Shown: positions 26,010 through 34,576, counted from the stretch's first letter. The stretch is DNA of 36,842 nucleotides from CAIPAT01 sp041665605 (GCA_041665605.1 JBAYIO010000057.1:1-36842), one strand, 5' to 3'. Made by a program: numbers and translations. Notes: generated from the letters alone by a model not told the origin.

Positions 26010-26035
26010 GGGGGGAAAAAGGAGGGGATCAGTAA

Positions 26036-26302
26036 CTAATTATTTAAATCGTAAACCAGTTTGTCGGTACTGATGCTCAGCAAAAGTTGCGGATTCTGTT
26101 CCGCCGCCTTCTGCCAGCCTTCGCGGTACTGTTCCGGAAACTGTACGGACATTGCGCTTACAAGCTCTGTCATCTGTTGACGTTCCGCCTGCTTTTCATC
26201 GCTGCCGTTCACGCCGGAACCGGCACCAAGAAGAAAAAGAGACAGCACAGTGATAACCGCGAAGATTGTAACCCGGCCTTTTCTGTCGTTAGAGATGAAC
26301 AT
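26036..26302 (-). CDS. Small membrane-anchored protein co-transcribed with mraZ
   Basis: 88 residues with a strong GGAG ribosome site. A basic N-terminus (MFISNDRKGR), a TM or signal helix at ~11-29 (VTIFAVITVLSLFLLGAG) and a helical, Gln/Glu-rich periplasmic tail follow. It occupies the place where rsmH/ftsL would follow mraZ in most bacteria. The size and topology recall FtsL, but there is no leucine-zipper pattern, so I do not call it FtsL. It lies 25 bp after mraZ. Confidence 0.65.
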   Translation of the reverse strand: MFISNDRKGRVTIFAVITVLSLFLLGAGSGVNGSDEKQAERQQMTELVSAMSVQFPEQYREGWQKAAEQNPQLLLSISTDKLVYDLNN

Positions 26303-26327
26303 TTTACGTTCTCCTTTTCTTTAGTTG

Positions 26328-26813
26328 TTATTGTATGTTGTCACCAGGGAGAAGGTCTGCGGCCATTTCGCGTTCACCTTTTTCTCTGGCATGCTCGTTC
26401 ATCCGGTCAATTTCTTCCGCCCAGCGCTCGGTATTCCATATTTCTATGCCGATTTCCACGCCGACGACAAACACTTCGCTGCCGGGATTCACCGCGGCAT
26501 ACTCGCGAAACGCCTGCGGGAGCGTAACTCTGCCCTGATTCGATATGCTCTCAGGGCTGCTCATCGCACCGAAACGGCGCATTGAGCGGCGGAAGACCAT
26601 GCTGTTCGCGGCTTTCGCGGCGGGCAAAGTCTCCTGACGGCGCATTTCGAGATATATCTCTTCAGGGTAGATCGCTATCGCGCCTTCCGGAAGACAATGT
26701 ATCACAATCTGCCCGCCACACTTACCGGTAAAATCAGACACCACTTTCGGACTTAATTTAAGTCTTCCGTTGGCGTCTACTGAACACCGGTCCTGTCCGC
26801 AGAAAGACAACAC
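26328..26813 (-). CDS. mraZ: MraZ-type transcriptional regulator
   Basis: 161 residues, GTG start, GGAG ~11 nt upstream. Two MraZ/AbrB-like half-domains are visible: SVDANGRLKLSPKV near the N-terminus and ESISNQGRVTLPQAFREYA at ~87-105, followed by VFVVGVEIGIEIWNTERWAEE, the conserved MraZ C-terminal signature. MraZ is a ring-forming DNA-binding repressor that controls its own dcw operon through direct repeats. Here rsmH, ftsI and the mur genes are missing. Four TGGA repeats at 10-bp spacing in its promoter support autoregulation. Confidence 0.9.
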   Translation of the reverse strand: MLSFCGQDRCSVDANGRLKLSPKVVSDFTGKCGGQIVIHCLPEGAIAIYPEEIYLEMRRQETLPAAKAANSMVFRRSMRRFGAMSSPESISNQGRVTLPQAFREYAAVNPGSEVFVVGVEIGIEIWNTERWAEEIDRMNEHAREKGEREMAADLLPGDNIQ

Positions 26814-26842
26814 TTATTCAGGTACTCCTTGAACTATTACGT

Positions 26843-26876
26843 TCCATAATAATCCATTATAATCCAATTTAGTCCA
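26843..26876 (-). promoter_or_regulatory. Four TGGA-N6 direct repeats, probable MraZ boxes
   Basis: On the reverse strand TGGA occurs four times with exactly 6-nt spacers (TCCA on the + strand at 26843, 26853, 26863, 26873), a 10-bp helical period. Known MraZ operators in enterobacteria are TGGG repeats at a 10-bp period. The repeats overlap the -10 element and the spacer of the mraZ promoter, as expected for repression. Confidence 0.75.
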
Positions 26877-26884
26877 AAATACAA
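26856..26884 (-). promoter_or_regulatory. mraZ promoter
   Basis: Reverse strand: TTGTAT (complement of 26879-26884), a 17-nt spacer, and a perfect TATAAT (complement of 26856-26861). It lies ~43 bp before the GTG start and is interleaved with the TGGA repeats. Confidence 0.7.
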
Positions 26885-26929
26885 TAGATTTTTCAAAAAT
26901 AATTCAATCTTTTTTTTATTTGAGCTGAA

Positions 26930-27336
26930 AAAAACTTTCACGAAATGCCTGCCAGTAACGGCAAATATGAGAATGGAACACAGGCATTTCGGAGAGTTTA
27001 GAGATATCTCCCGCACGACGCTTTTCAGTTTTACACCCATCCTGGATAGCTTTCTGGCACATGCGGGACACATGACCGCCCATTTGGGAAAACCGCCTCT
27101 TTGACTCCATTGCCTGCCCTGCGCCGGCAGAATAGCCTAGACAACCGTCCGCATTTTAGAGAGTTTAGAGACCCGTTGAGCATAACGGTTTTAAAGTTTT
27201 CAAACAACATACCGGGGAAGTTTTACAGCAGACTCCGGCACTTCCCTGTCATCATTCTGGACACATCTTTCCCTCATTTTGGACAGCCCCGTCCGAGACG
27301 GACGACACTGCAACAAACCTATTTTGGACAGCCAAC
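26930..27336. repeat. Diverged modules of the dispersed intergenic repeat family (opposite orientation to 16.7-17.5 kb)
   Basis: GGCATTTCGGAGAGTTTAGA (~26983), GCATTTTAGAGAGTTTAGAG followed by ACCCGTTGAGC (~27151-27181), and a copy of the 67-bp unit at 27253-27333 with hairpin CCGTCCG-AGA-CGGACG all match the reverse complement of the region at 16.7-17.5 kb. No gene is supported here. Confidence 0.75.
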
Positions 27337-27560
27337 ACTCCGACACTTTGGATAGTCGTTGAGCACAATGTTTTCACAACTTTTCTCGCTTTTCTCGCTT
27401 TTCTCGCTTTCCACTCCGACACTTTGGATAGTCGTTGAGCACAATGTTTTCACAACTTTTCTCGCTTTTCTCGCTTTCCACTCCGACACTTTGGATAGTC
27501 GTTGAGCACAACAGTTTTCGCAAGCTGGGAGTTCTGGAATATTGCCGTTCGATACGGACC
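27337..27560. repeat. Second tandem array: 67/76-bp direct repeats
   Basis: Units beginning ACTCCGACACTTTGGATAGT start at 27337, 27413 and 27480. The spacings are 76 and 67 bp; the longer unit has one extra copy of the 9-mer TTTTCTCGC, which itself repeats three times at ~27379-27410. The third unit continues into GCACAACAGTTTTCGCAAGC, matching the reverse strand near 16.9 kb. Confidence 0.9.
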
Positions 27561-27830
27561 GCTGCACCAAACCAACCTTCTCCATCGGCCCCATAAGACC
27601 CATTGGCCCTATTGTTTTGTTCTGCGCCGGCATAAAATACCGGGCAGCCGCCCGTCTCATCATTCCCATTCCCTAATATCAAATGCCAAAGTTAAGTTAA
27701 ACCTTTATCAATTTTACTGGATGGAGTTACCAAAAAAATGTGCGACATGTTTCTATAATATAGAGATTTTGTCAACCGAAATTTGCGCAAAGACTTTAAA
27801 AACAATATATCGCGCCGTGAAATCATTACT

Positions 27831-27859
27831 TTTACAGGTTAAATTAAGCGCCGTTTATA
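27831..27859 (+). promoter_or_regulatory. Possible promoter of the Sel1-repeat gene
   Basis: TTTACA, a 17-nt spacer and TTTATA lie 29 bp before the ATG at 27888. Both hexamers deviate from consensus, and overlapping TATATA frames are possible, so this is tentative. The stretch 27561-27830 shows no gene. Confidence 0.35.
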
Positions 27860-27887
27860 TATAGTGATAATGTGGAGAGAGGAGATA

Positions 27888-30800
27888 ATGAAATTTAGAA
27901 ATACCATATTAGTGGCAGTAATACTGTTTGCCGCCATGCAGTTTGCCCCGGCATCTGCCGGGGATGATCCGGCCCGGGAGTTTGAACAGTATCGCAAGGC
28001 CGCGGAGCAGGGCGATGCTAAGGCTCAATTTGAGCTTGGACGTTGTTATGATGATGGCGAAGGCGTGGACTCCGACAGGGGCGAAGCGACAAAATGGTAT
28101 CAAAAAGCTGCGGAGCAGGAGAATGCCCAGGCACAGTTTTTTCTTGGCGTCGCCTATGCGGATGGCAAGGGTGTGACAAAAGACCAGGCCGAAGCGGTGA
28201 AGTGGTATCGCAAGGCAGCGGAACAGGGTTTGGTGGAAGCTGAGTACAATCTGGGTAATTGTTATGCATATGGTAATGGCGTGGTGAAAGACAGAGCAGA
28301 GGCGGTAAGGTGGTGGCGCAAAGCTGCGGTTCGAGGCAGTGTGAACGCTCAACTTATGATTGCGCTGCAATATGAATATTTAGAACACATGGACATGACC
28401 GAAGCTGCAAAATGGTATCATAAAGCGGCGGAACTGGGGTCTGCGGAGGCATCGTACAAATTGGGTAATTGTTATGCATATGGCAATGGTGTGGTGAAAA
28501 ACTGGGCGGAGGCGGAAAAATGGTGGCGTAAAGCCGTGGAACAGGGATATGCAGGAGTCTGTGCAGGAGCCGGAGATGTAATTAAAGAGCTGGATGTATG
28601 CGCACAATATCGTAAAGCAGCGGAACAGGGAGATGCGAAAGCTCAATTTGAGATGGGCAATTGCTCTAAATACGGTTATGGCACGGATAAAGATCAAATT
28701 GAAGCGGAAAAATGGTATCGTAAAGCAGTGGAACAATTTCGCAAAGCTGCGGAACATGGAGATGTGAAAGCTTTGTCTGCGTTGGGACGTTGCTATGCAG
28801 ACGGCAATGGCGTGGAAAAGAATCAAGTTGAAGCGGAAAAATGGTATCGCAAAACTACTGAACAGTACCGTAAAGCTGCGGAACAAGGGGATGCGAAAGC
28901 TCAGTGTCTGCTTGCCCGGAGTTATTACATTGGTTATGGTGTGGCGCAGGATAAGACCGAAGCCGTAAAATGGTGGCGCAAAGCTGCTGAACAGGGCGAT
29001 GCGGAAACGCAATATAATGCCGGAAATTGTTATTATTCCGGCAAGGGAGTGACAAAGGATTTTGCCGAAGCGATAAAATGGTATCACAAAGCTGCGGAAC
29101 AAGGCTATAGGAAAGCTCAGTACAGGCTGGGGATTTGCTATTATTATTGTAATGGGGTTGAGAAAGATCAAGCCAAAGCAGAAGAATGGCTTAGTAAAGC
29201 TGCGGAACAAGGGGATATATATGCTCGTTCGGAGCTTCGAGTTTTAAGAGAGCACTCTCAAGAATTCAGCGCGGCATCAGCGGCATCGGATGAAGGGATT
29301 ATACTTGCAGGAACCGGCGCTGACGCAGCGGCGAAACATGAGTATACGATTGCCAGCACTGAACTTGATGAGTTAGATACATATGCTCAATACCGCAAAG
29401 CCGCGGAACTCGGGGATGCGACAGCGCAGTATAAACTTGGAGATTGTTATGAATCCGGCAAAGGAGTGGAAAAAGATCAATTTGAATCGGAGCAATGGTA
29501 TTGCAAAGCTGCCGAGCAGTACAGCAAAGCAGCAGGACAGGGTAACGCGGAAGCACGGCGCATGCTCGGTGATTGTTATTATACAGGTCATGGTGCGGAT
29601 GGAAGTCTCGCCGATGCGGTAAAATGGTATCGCAAAGCTGCGGAACAGGGAGATGCGGATGCTCAGATTAGTCTTGGCGGTTGTTATGCATGCGGTCTGG
29701 GCGTGGAACCCAATGATGTTGAAGCTGTAAAATGGTATTGCAAAGCTGCGGAACAGGGTAACGCATCGGCACAGTATGTTCTCGGGAGATATTATGAACG
29801 GGGCCAGGGCGTGACGCAAGATTATGCGGACGCTGAAAAATGGTATCGCAAAGCGGCGGAACAGGGCTATACTGATGCTAAAAAGAAGCTTGAAATATTT
29901 AATTCATGCGTTCAGTACCGTCAAGCCGCAGAACATGGCGATGCACAAGCGCAGTATATGCTGGGATATTGTTATGCAGACGGTAAGGGAGTGAAAGAAA
30001 ATCAGGAGGACGCAATAAAATGGTTTCGCAAGGCTGCAGAGCAGGGATATGTTGATGCCCAGTATCATCTCGGTAATTGTTATCATAACGGTTATTGCGG
30101 CTTGAAGAAGAACCTCAGTGAATCGGTAAAGTGGTATCGCAAAGCAGCGGAACAAGGATGTGCAAAAGCTAAAAGGGAATTTGAAAGATTAAATACATAC
30201 GTTCAATGCCGCGAAGCCGCAGAACAAGGTGATGCGAAGGCTCAACTTAAGTTAGGACGTTATTATGAAAACGGAGAGGACTTGGCTAGAAGATTTTCTG
30301 AAGCGGTAATCTGGTATCGCAAATCTGCGGAGCAGGGAGATAAGGATGCGCAATTTGCATTAGGTCGTTGTTATGCATACGGCAGGGGAGTGGTGAGTGA
30401 TGAAGCTGAAGCTGAAAAATGGTATCGTAAAGCAGCAGAACAAGGGCATGAAGTTGAGGAATGGGATGGATTCCTTCAATGCCGTAAAGCAGCGGAACAG
30501 GGGAATGAGAATGCGCAGTTTATGACCGGGGAGAATTATTATACTGGCTGTGGTATAGCTCCAGACAGAGTAAAAGCGGTAAAATGGTATCGTAAAGCAG
30601 CGGAACAGGGGAATGAGAATGCGCAGTTTAGGTTAGGGCGCTGCTATGCATGCGGCGAGTACGTGACAAAAGATTTAGCCGAGGCAGTAAAATGGTATCG
30701 CAAAGCCGCAGAACAGGGTAATTCTCACGCACAGTATGAACTCGGGATGTATCATTTTAACGGCGATGGTGTAGTGAAAGACCAGGCCGAAGCAGTAAAA

Positions 30801-31193
30801 TGGCTTCGTAAAGCTGTGGAGCAGGGGCATGCGGAAGCGCAGTATAGACTTGGAATGTGTTATTTTAATGGTGTTGGCTTGACAAGAGATCAGGTTGAAG
30901 CGGCAAAGTTGTTTCGGAAAGCGGCAGAGTATGGTGGTGACAAGAATGCAATGCATAATCTAGGTCTTTGTTACGCAAATGGTTATGGTCTGGCAAAGGA
31001 TGAAACCGAAGCGGCAAAATGGTGGCGTAAAGCTGCGGAGCAGGGTGATGCGGCCGCTCAGTATAATCTCGGGAATTGTTATGCAAACGGTAAAGGTCTT
31101 GCAAAGGATCAAGCCGAAGCGATAAAGTGGTACCGTAAAGCCGCGAAACAGGGCGTTGCAGATGCCAAAAAGGAACTTGAAAAGTTAAAGTAA
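27888..31193 (+). CDS. Secreted Sel1-repeat protein (about 24 repeats)
   Basis: About 1101 residues from ATG 27888, with AGAGAGGAG directly upstream; the frame opens at 27864, but that would add a charged leader before the signal peptide. The signal peptide is residues 1-24 (cleavage after ASA). The rest is Sel1-like repeats of 36 residues (AQxxLGxCYxxGxGVxKDxxEAxKWYRKAAEQG). I count about 24, in blocks separated by four linkers that each re-enter via a [Q]YRKAAEQG half-repeat; the longest linker is ~residues 455-495. Sel1 solenoids are helical protein-protein interaction surfaces. A periplasmic or extracellular role is expected. The lipoprotein gene downstream may be co-transcribed. Confidence 0.92.
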   Translation: MKFRNTILVAVILFAAMQFAPASAGDDPAREFEQYRKAAEQGDAKAQFELGRCYDDGEGVDSDRGEATKWYQKAAEQENAQAQFFLGVAYADGKGVTKDQAEAVKWYRKAAEQGLVEAEYNLGNCYAYGNGVVKDRAEAVRWWRKAAVRGSVNAQLMIALQYEYLEHMDMTEAAKWYHKAAELGSAEASYKLGNCYAYGNGVVKNWAEAEKWWRKAVEQGYAGVCAGAGDVIKELDVCAQYRKAAEQGDAKAQFEMGNCSKYGYGTDKDQIEAEKWYRKAVEQFRKAAEHGDVKALSALGRCYADGNGVEKNQVEAEKWYRKTTEQYRKAAEQGDAKAQCLLARSYYIGYGVAQDKTEAVKWWRKAAEQGDAETQYNAGNCYYSGKGVTKDFAEAIKWYHKAAEQGYRKAQYRLGICYYYCNGVEKDQAKAEEWLSKAAEQGDIYARSELRVLREHSQEFSAASAASDEGIILAGTGADAAAKHEYTIASTELDELDTYAQYRKAAELGDATAQYKLGDCYESGKGVEKDQFESEQWYCKAAEQYSKAAGQGNAEARRMLGDCYYTGHGADGSLADAVKWYRKAAEQGDADAQISLGGCYACGLGVEPNDVEAVKWYCKAAEQGNASAQYVLGRYYERGQGVTQDYADAEKWYRKAAEQGYTDAKKKLEIFNSCVQYRQAAEHGDAQAQYMLGYCYADGKGVKENQEDAIKWFRKAAEQGYVDAQYHLGNCYHNGYCGLKKNLSESVKWYRKAAEQGCAKAKREFERLNTYVQCREAAEQGDAKAQLKLGRYYENGEDLARRFSEAVIWYRKSAEQGDKDAQFALGRCYAYGRGVVSDEAEAEKWYRKAAEQGHEVEEWDGFLQCRKAAEQGNENAQFMTGENYYTGCGIAPDRVKAVKWYRKAAEQGNENAQFRLGRCYACGEYVTKDLAEAVKWYRKAAEQGNSHAQYELGMYHFNGDGVVKDQAEAVKWLRKAVEQGHAEAQYRLGMCYFNGVGLTRDQVEAAKLFRKAAEYGGDKNAMHNLGLCYANGYGLAKDETEAAKWWRKAAEQGDAAAQYNLGNCYANGKGLAKDQAEAIKWYRKAAKQGVADAKKELEKLK

Positions 31194-31248
31194 GTCAATG
31201 CTTCTTTTACGCGAGTCGAACTACTAAAAAGAACTTTTTTAAGAAATT

Positions 31249-31563
31249 ATGAGAAGAGTAATATTTACAATTCCAATACTATTGCTGCTATCAGCCTGTA
31301 ATTCGCTTGAAAGCAGCCGGATTGCTGAAGCTGAAGCCTCGTACCAGAAAGGCTCGTATTCTACTGCCCGGGACATTTGTGAAGAGATGCTTGCAAAAGA
31401 TCCCTATGATAAAGAGGTCATTGACTTATTAAGGCGGATTAAACGCAAATCAGGACTCAGCATTACAAATTTAAATGAAAAACAGCCGGTTACACCATAT
31501 CCCGTTTTATTTGGCAAAAATCCACAGGATACCGTTGACGATACATGGATGCTAAAACAGTAG
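31249..31563 (+). CDS. Small lipoprotein with a TPR-like helical hairpin
   Basis: 104 residues. A lipoprotein signal peptide with lipobox LLSAC (Cys17) is followed by EAEASYQKGSYSTARDICEEMLAKDPYDKEVIDLLRRI (~27-64), one TPR-like unit, and a polar C-terminal tail. The ribosome site is weak. It lies 55 bp after the Sel1-repeat gene and could be its outer-membrane-anchored partner; that is inference from adjacency and shared repeat class. Confidence 0.75.
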   Translation: MRRVIFTIPILLLLSACNSLESSRIAEAEASYQKGSYSTARDICEEMLAKDPYDKEVIDLLRRIKRKSGLSITNLNEKQPVTPYPVLFGKNPQDTVDDTWMLKQ

Positions 31564-31632
31564 CTGGTTCTCCCGGCTGCGTGATGTTCAAGATCGAAAG
31601 ACCGGATTGTAAAGCGCAGACTTAGCAATTAT

Positions 31633-31663
31633 ATTCCGTATTCGGAATGTCCGCAATGCGGAC
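31633..31663. promoter_or_regulatory. Two abutting perfect hairpins
   Basis: ATTCCG-TATT-CGGAAT (31633-31648) is immediately followed by GTCCGC-AAT-GCGGAC (31649-31663). They lie between the lipoprotein stop and the MATE start. There is no T-run after either, so they are more likely an operator, mRNA processing signal or repeat than a simple terminator. Confidence 0.5.
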
Positions 31664-31749
31664 GATTACCGGGAATAATACAGGTACCGGGGTGGAAATT
31701 ATGGGAAAAACGAATACGGTCATTCATTCAGGAGAATAGGTTTAATTTC

Positions 31750-33162
31750 ATGAATAATGCAAGAGGAAGCTATACTGCCGGGTCCATCGGCGGGACGATG
31801 CTGAAAACCGGGGCGGCCATGATCCCGGCAACCCTGGCCATTTCCGGATATAATATCGCCAATACGTTCTTTGTCGCCAGACTGGGAACGCTGCCGCTGG
31901 CGGCGATGGGATTCACCTTTCCGATGATCATGCTGATCGGCTGCATTTACCGCGGGCTCGGCATCGGCGCGATGACACCCCTGGCGCATGCGCTGGGCCG
32001 GAGAAACCATGTCAAAGCCGCCAAGCTCGCCAGCGCCGGGCTGCTGCTGATTATTGCTCTCTCCGCGGTTATCGGCCTGATCGGATATTTTTCGATTGAC
32101 TGGACTTTCCGGCATTTCGGAGCCGGCCGTGAAGTAATGCCGATGGTTCATGACTACATGTCAATCTGGTATCTGGGCAGCATTACCGGCGCGGTGTCCA
32201 TGACCTGCAATGACTTCATGATTGCCACCGGCAGCACTAAAACCGCCAGTTTCATGATGCTGGGCGGCATGCTGCTGAATGCGGCGCTGGATCCGCTCTG
32301 CATTTTCGGTCTGCTTGGTTTTCCGGCCATGGGCATCAAAGGCGCGGCGGCGGCGACAATTTTCTCGCAGGCGGTCGTCAGCATCGTGCTGTTTCTGCTG
32401 CTGCATTACCGGCATCGCCTGCTGAACTGGAAAATTTTCAAGTGGCGGCTGCTGAAAAATTCATGGATGGTGGTGCTGCGGGTGGCGTTCCCGTCCATTA
32501 TCGGCATTCTGCTGATGCCGGTCGGCAACGGCATCATTACCCGAATTGTCTCGGAATTCGGCGATGACGCAGTCGCCGCCTGCGCGGCCGCCGGGCGCAT
32601 GGAAGTGCTGGCGTTCATCGTGCCGATGGCGCTCGGGGTGTCGCTGATGCCGATGGTTGCGCAGAATTTCGGGGCCCGCATGTACGGGCGGATTAACGAA
32701 TGCCGGCGCTTTTCAATGCGGTTTGCCGGGTTCTTCGGACTGCTTATGGCAGTCGTGTATCTGGTCGGGGCCAGGTATCTGCCGCCGCTCTTTTCCAGCG
32801 ATCCGCGCGTTATCTCGATCATGACGCAGTATCTGCTGATTGTCTCATGGGGATTCGGCATGATGGAGATTCACCGTTACTGCGGCTTTTTCTACACCGG
32901 CTGCAACCGTCCGGCGGTGGCGGCCTGGCTTAACACGCTGCGCATTGTCGGCCTGCTGGTTCCGTTTTCGCTTTTAGCGCTGTATTGCCATTCGCTGACC
33001 GGTCTGTTCGTGGCGCGTCTGGCCGCCGATGTGATTGCCGGGGCGGTCGGGCTTTGGCTCGTAAGCAGAATGACCCGCAAACTGCTGTACGACAAGAGCA
33101 CCGGCAACATCAAACCATGCCAGGAGCCCGAACTGAAAACAGTTTGTCTTGATGTGGAATAG
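31750..33162 (+). CDS. MATE-family multidrug/cation antiporter
   Basis: 470 residues with about twelve TM helices in two six-helix halves. The first half includes IPATLAISGYNIANTFFVARLG and MGFTFPMIMLIGCIYRGLGIGA; the second VAFPSIIGILLMPVGNGIITRIVSEFGDDAVAA and ALGVSLMPMVAQNFGAR, which are typical NorM/DinF-like motifs. The inner-membrane exporter uses Na+ or H+. Substrate cannot be deduced. It stands alone, 186 bp after the lipoprotein gene; a GGAGAA ribosome site is 15 bp upstream. Confidence 0.93.
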   Translation: MNNARGSYTAGSIGGTMLKTGAAMIPATLAISGYNIANTFFVARLGTLPLAAMGFTFPMIMLIGCIYRGLGIGAMTPLAHALGRRNHVKAAKLASAGLLLIIALSAVIGLIGYFSIDWTFRHFGAGREVMPMVHDYMSIWYLGSITGAVSMTCNDFMIATGSTKTASFMMLGGMLLNAALDPLCIFGLLGFPAMGIKGAAAATIFSQAVVSIVLFLLLHYRHRLLNWKIFKWRLLKNSWMVVLRVAFPSIIGILLMPVGNGIITRIVSEFGDDAVAACAAAGRMEVLAFIVPMALGVSLMPMVAQNFGARMYGRINECRRFSMRFAGFFGLLMAVVYLVGARYLPPLFSSDPRVISIMTQYLLIVSWGFGMMEIHRYCGFFYTGCNRPAVAAWLNTLRIVGLLVPFSLLALYCHSLTGLFVARLAADVIAGAVGLWLVSRMTRKLLYDKSTGNIKPCQEPELKTVCLDVE

Positions 33163-33254
33163 CGTCATTGTGCAACCACTGGCAGCGTGAATTATGAGAA
33201 CCGGCGGCTGCCCGGTTTGCGGCATGATTTTCTGACTGAATTCCAGATATGCAC

Positions 33255-33283
33255 TTGACAAGTGGAAAATAATATAGTATAAT
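33255..33283 (+). promoter_or_regulatory. Near-perfect sigma70 promoter of the AAA ATPase gene
   Basis: TTGACA (33255-33260), exactly 17 nt, TATAAT (33278-33283), 36 bp before the ATG. Both hexamers match consensus, which is unusual in this window and suggests strong constitutive expression. Confidence 0.8.
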
Positions 33284-33318
33284 TACCTTGCAATTTCAAA
33301 GTAAAGGTTTTAATTTGC

Positions 33319-34545
33319 ATGGTTAAACGGCATTATACCAAGTTGCTTTTTGAATATCTTGGATTGTTCCCCTGCGTTGCCATTCTCGGCGCCAGACAAT
33401 CCGGCAAAACCAGTCTGTTACAGGAGCTGCCGGAACCGTGGAAACGTTACGACATGGAAAAAATGGACGATTTCAACCGGATTTCGCGTGATCCCGATCT
33501 ATTCTTCCGGCTGAATCCGGGCCATGCGGCGATTGATGAAAGCCAGCTTCTGCCGGAACTTTTTCCGGCGTTGCGAGTGGCGATAGACAGCGACCGTAAC
33601 CGGAACGGACGCTTCGTCCTGACCGGCTCCAGTTCACCGGCATTGTTAAAATCTATCTCGGAAAGTCTGGCCGGCAGAATTGCCGTCATTGACCTTTCGC
33701 CGTTTACGCTTGCTGAAGCTTTTGAAGTCGAAGAATCTGATTTCTACCGCCTGGCCGGACAAACCGGAAAGCCATGTGAAATTGTTGATGCGCTGGCGGC
33801 CCGGCTTGATGTCCGGCAACTGCATGAGTACTGGCATCGCGGCGGCTATCCTGAGGTTTGGCTTAAAAATAATCCGAGATTCTCCAGGATATGGATGCAG
33901 AATTATTTACAAACCTACATAAACCGGGATATCCTGAGGCTGTTTCCGGGACTGAATTCCAGTAAATATCAGCTTTTCGTGCAGATGCTGGCCAATCTGT
34001 CCGGGCAAATCATTAATTATTCTGATATTGCTCGTGCGCTGGGAGTGTCCCAGCCCACGGTCCGGGATTATTTCCAGATCGCCGACGGATCGTTCGTATG
34101 GCGGCACATTCCTCCATACGAAAAAAACGCATCCAAGCGGATTGTCAAACATCCTAAAGGTTTTCTGCGCGATTCCGGACTGCTCCATTTTTTACTGCAT
34201 CTTGCCGGCATTGATGATCTGCTGACTCACCCGGCGATGGGACATTCCTGGGAAGCGATGGTGATGGAAAACATCATCAGAGGATTCTGCATTGCCGGCA
34301 GTGCATTCGACTATTATTATTACCGGACCGCCGCAGGCGCTGAAGTAGACCTGGTTCTGGAGGGCGAATTCGGACTGCTCCCGGTTGAGGTGAAGTATTC
34401 CAACAAGACATCCGGACGGGATTTACGCGGCATCACCGATTTTATCGCCGAGTATAAATGTGATTTCGGCGTAGTCGTTTCCAATGCGGAACGTCCGGCG
34501 CTGATTACCGGAAAATTGATCGAAATACCGTTCGCCGCACTTTAG
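33319..34545 (+). CDS. AAA_14/DUF4143 ATPase with PD-(D/E)xK-like C-terminus
   Basis: 408 residues. Walker A GARQSGKT (24-31) and Walker B AIDES (D73, E74) define the AAA_14 domain. A winged-helix-like segment (DIARALGVSQPTVRDYF, ~234-251) and the DUF4143 region follow. Near the C-terminus GAEVDLVLE (D344) and PVEVKYS (E357, K359) have the spacing of a PD-(D/E)xK nuclease fold, which is common in this family. These proteins are widespread, often horizontally acquired, and of unknown role. It is monocistronic, with its own strong promoter and terminator. Confidence 0.88.
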   Translation: MVKRHYTKLLFEYLGLFPCVAILGARQSGKTSLLQELPEPWKRYDMEKMDDFNRISRDPDLFFRLNPGHAAIDESQLLPELFPALRVAIDSDRNRNGRFVLTGSSSPALLKSISESLAGRIAVIDLSPFTLAEAFEVEESDFYRLAGQTGKPCEIVDALAARLDVRQLHEYWHRGGYPEVWLKNNPRFSRIWMQNYLQTYINRDILRLFPGLNSSKYQLFVQMLANLSGQIINYSDIARALGVSQPTVRDYFQIADGSFVWRHIPPYEKNASKRIVKHPKGFLRDSGLLHFLLHLAGIDDLLTHPAMGHSWEAMVMENIIRGFCIAGSAFDYYYYRTAAGAEVDLVLEGEFGLLPVEVKYSNKTSGRDLRGITDFIAEYKCDFGVVVSNAERPALITGKLIEIPFAAL

Positions 34546-34576
34546 GAGCTGTAAGGGTTATTTCTTTACAGCTCCT
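34544..34576 (+). terminator. Terminator overlapping the ATPase stop codon
   Basis: AGGAGCTGTAA ... TTACAGCTCCT is a perfect 11-bp stem with an 11-nt loop; the first arm starts within the TAG stop. The following TTAATTAAT is T-poor. It lies between convergent genes and may act on the AraC transcript too. Confidence 0.65.

Noticed and set aside
26036..26302. FtsL
   Set aside because: Position after mraZ and topology are suggestive, but no leucine heptads or family motif can be seen.
27319..27682. Lys/Glu/Ser-repeat reverse-strand frames (KSEKSEK type)
   Set aside because: They arise from the TTTTCTCGC 9-mer and the 67/76-bp direct repeats, in two frames at once.
27502..27864. 120-residue forward frame before the Sel1 gene
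   Set aside because: Spans repeat modules and AT-rich leader DNA; no ribosome site, no domain.
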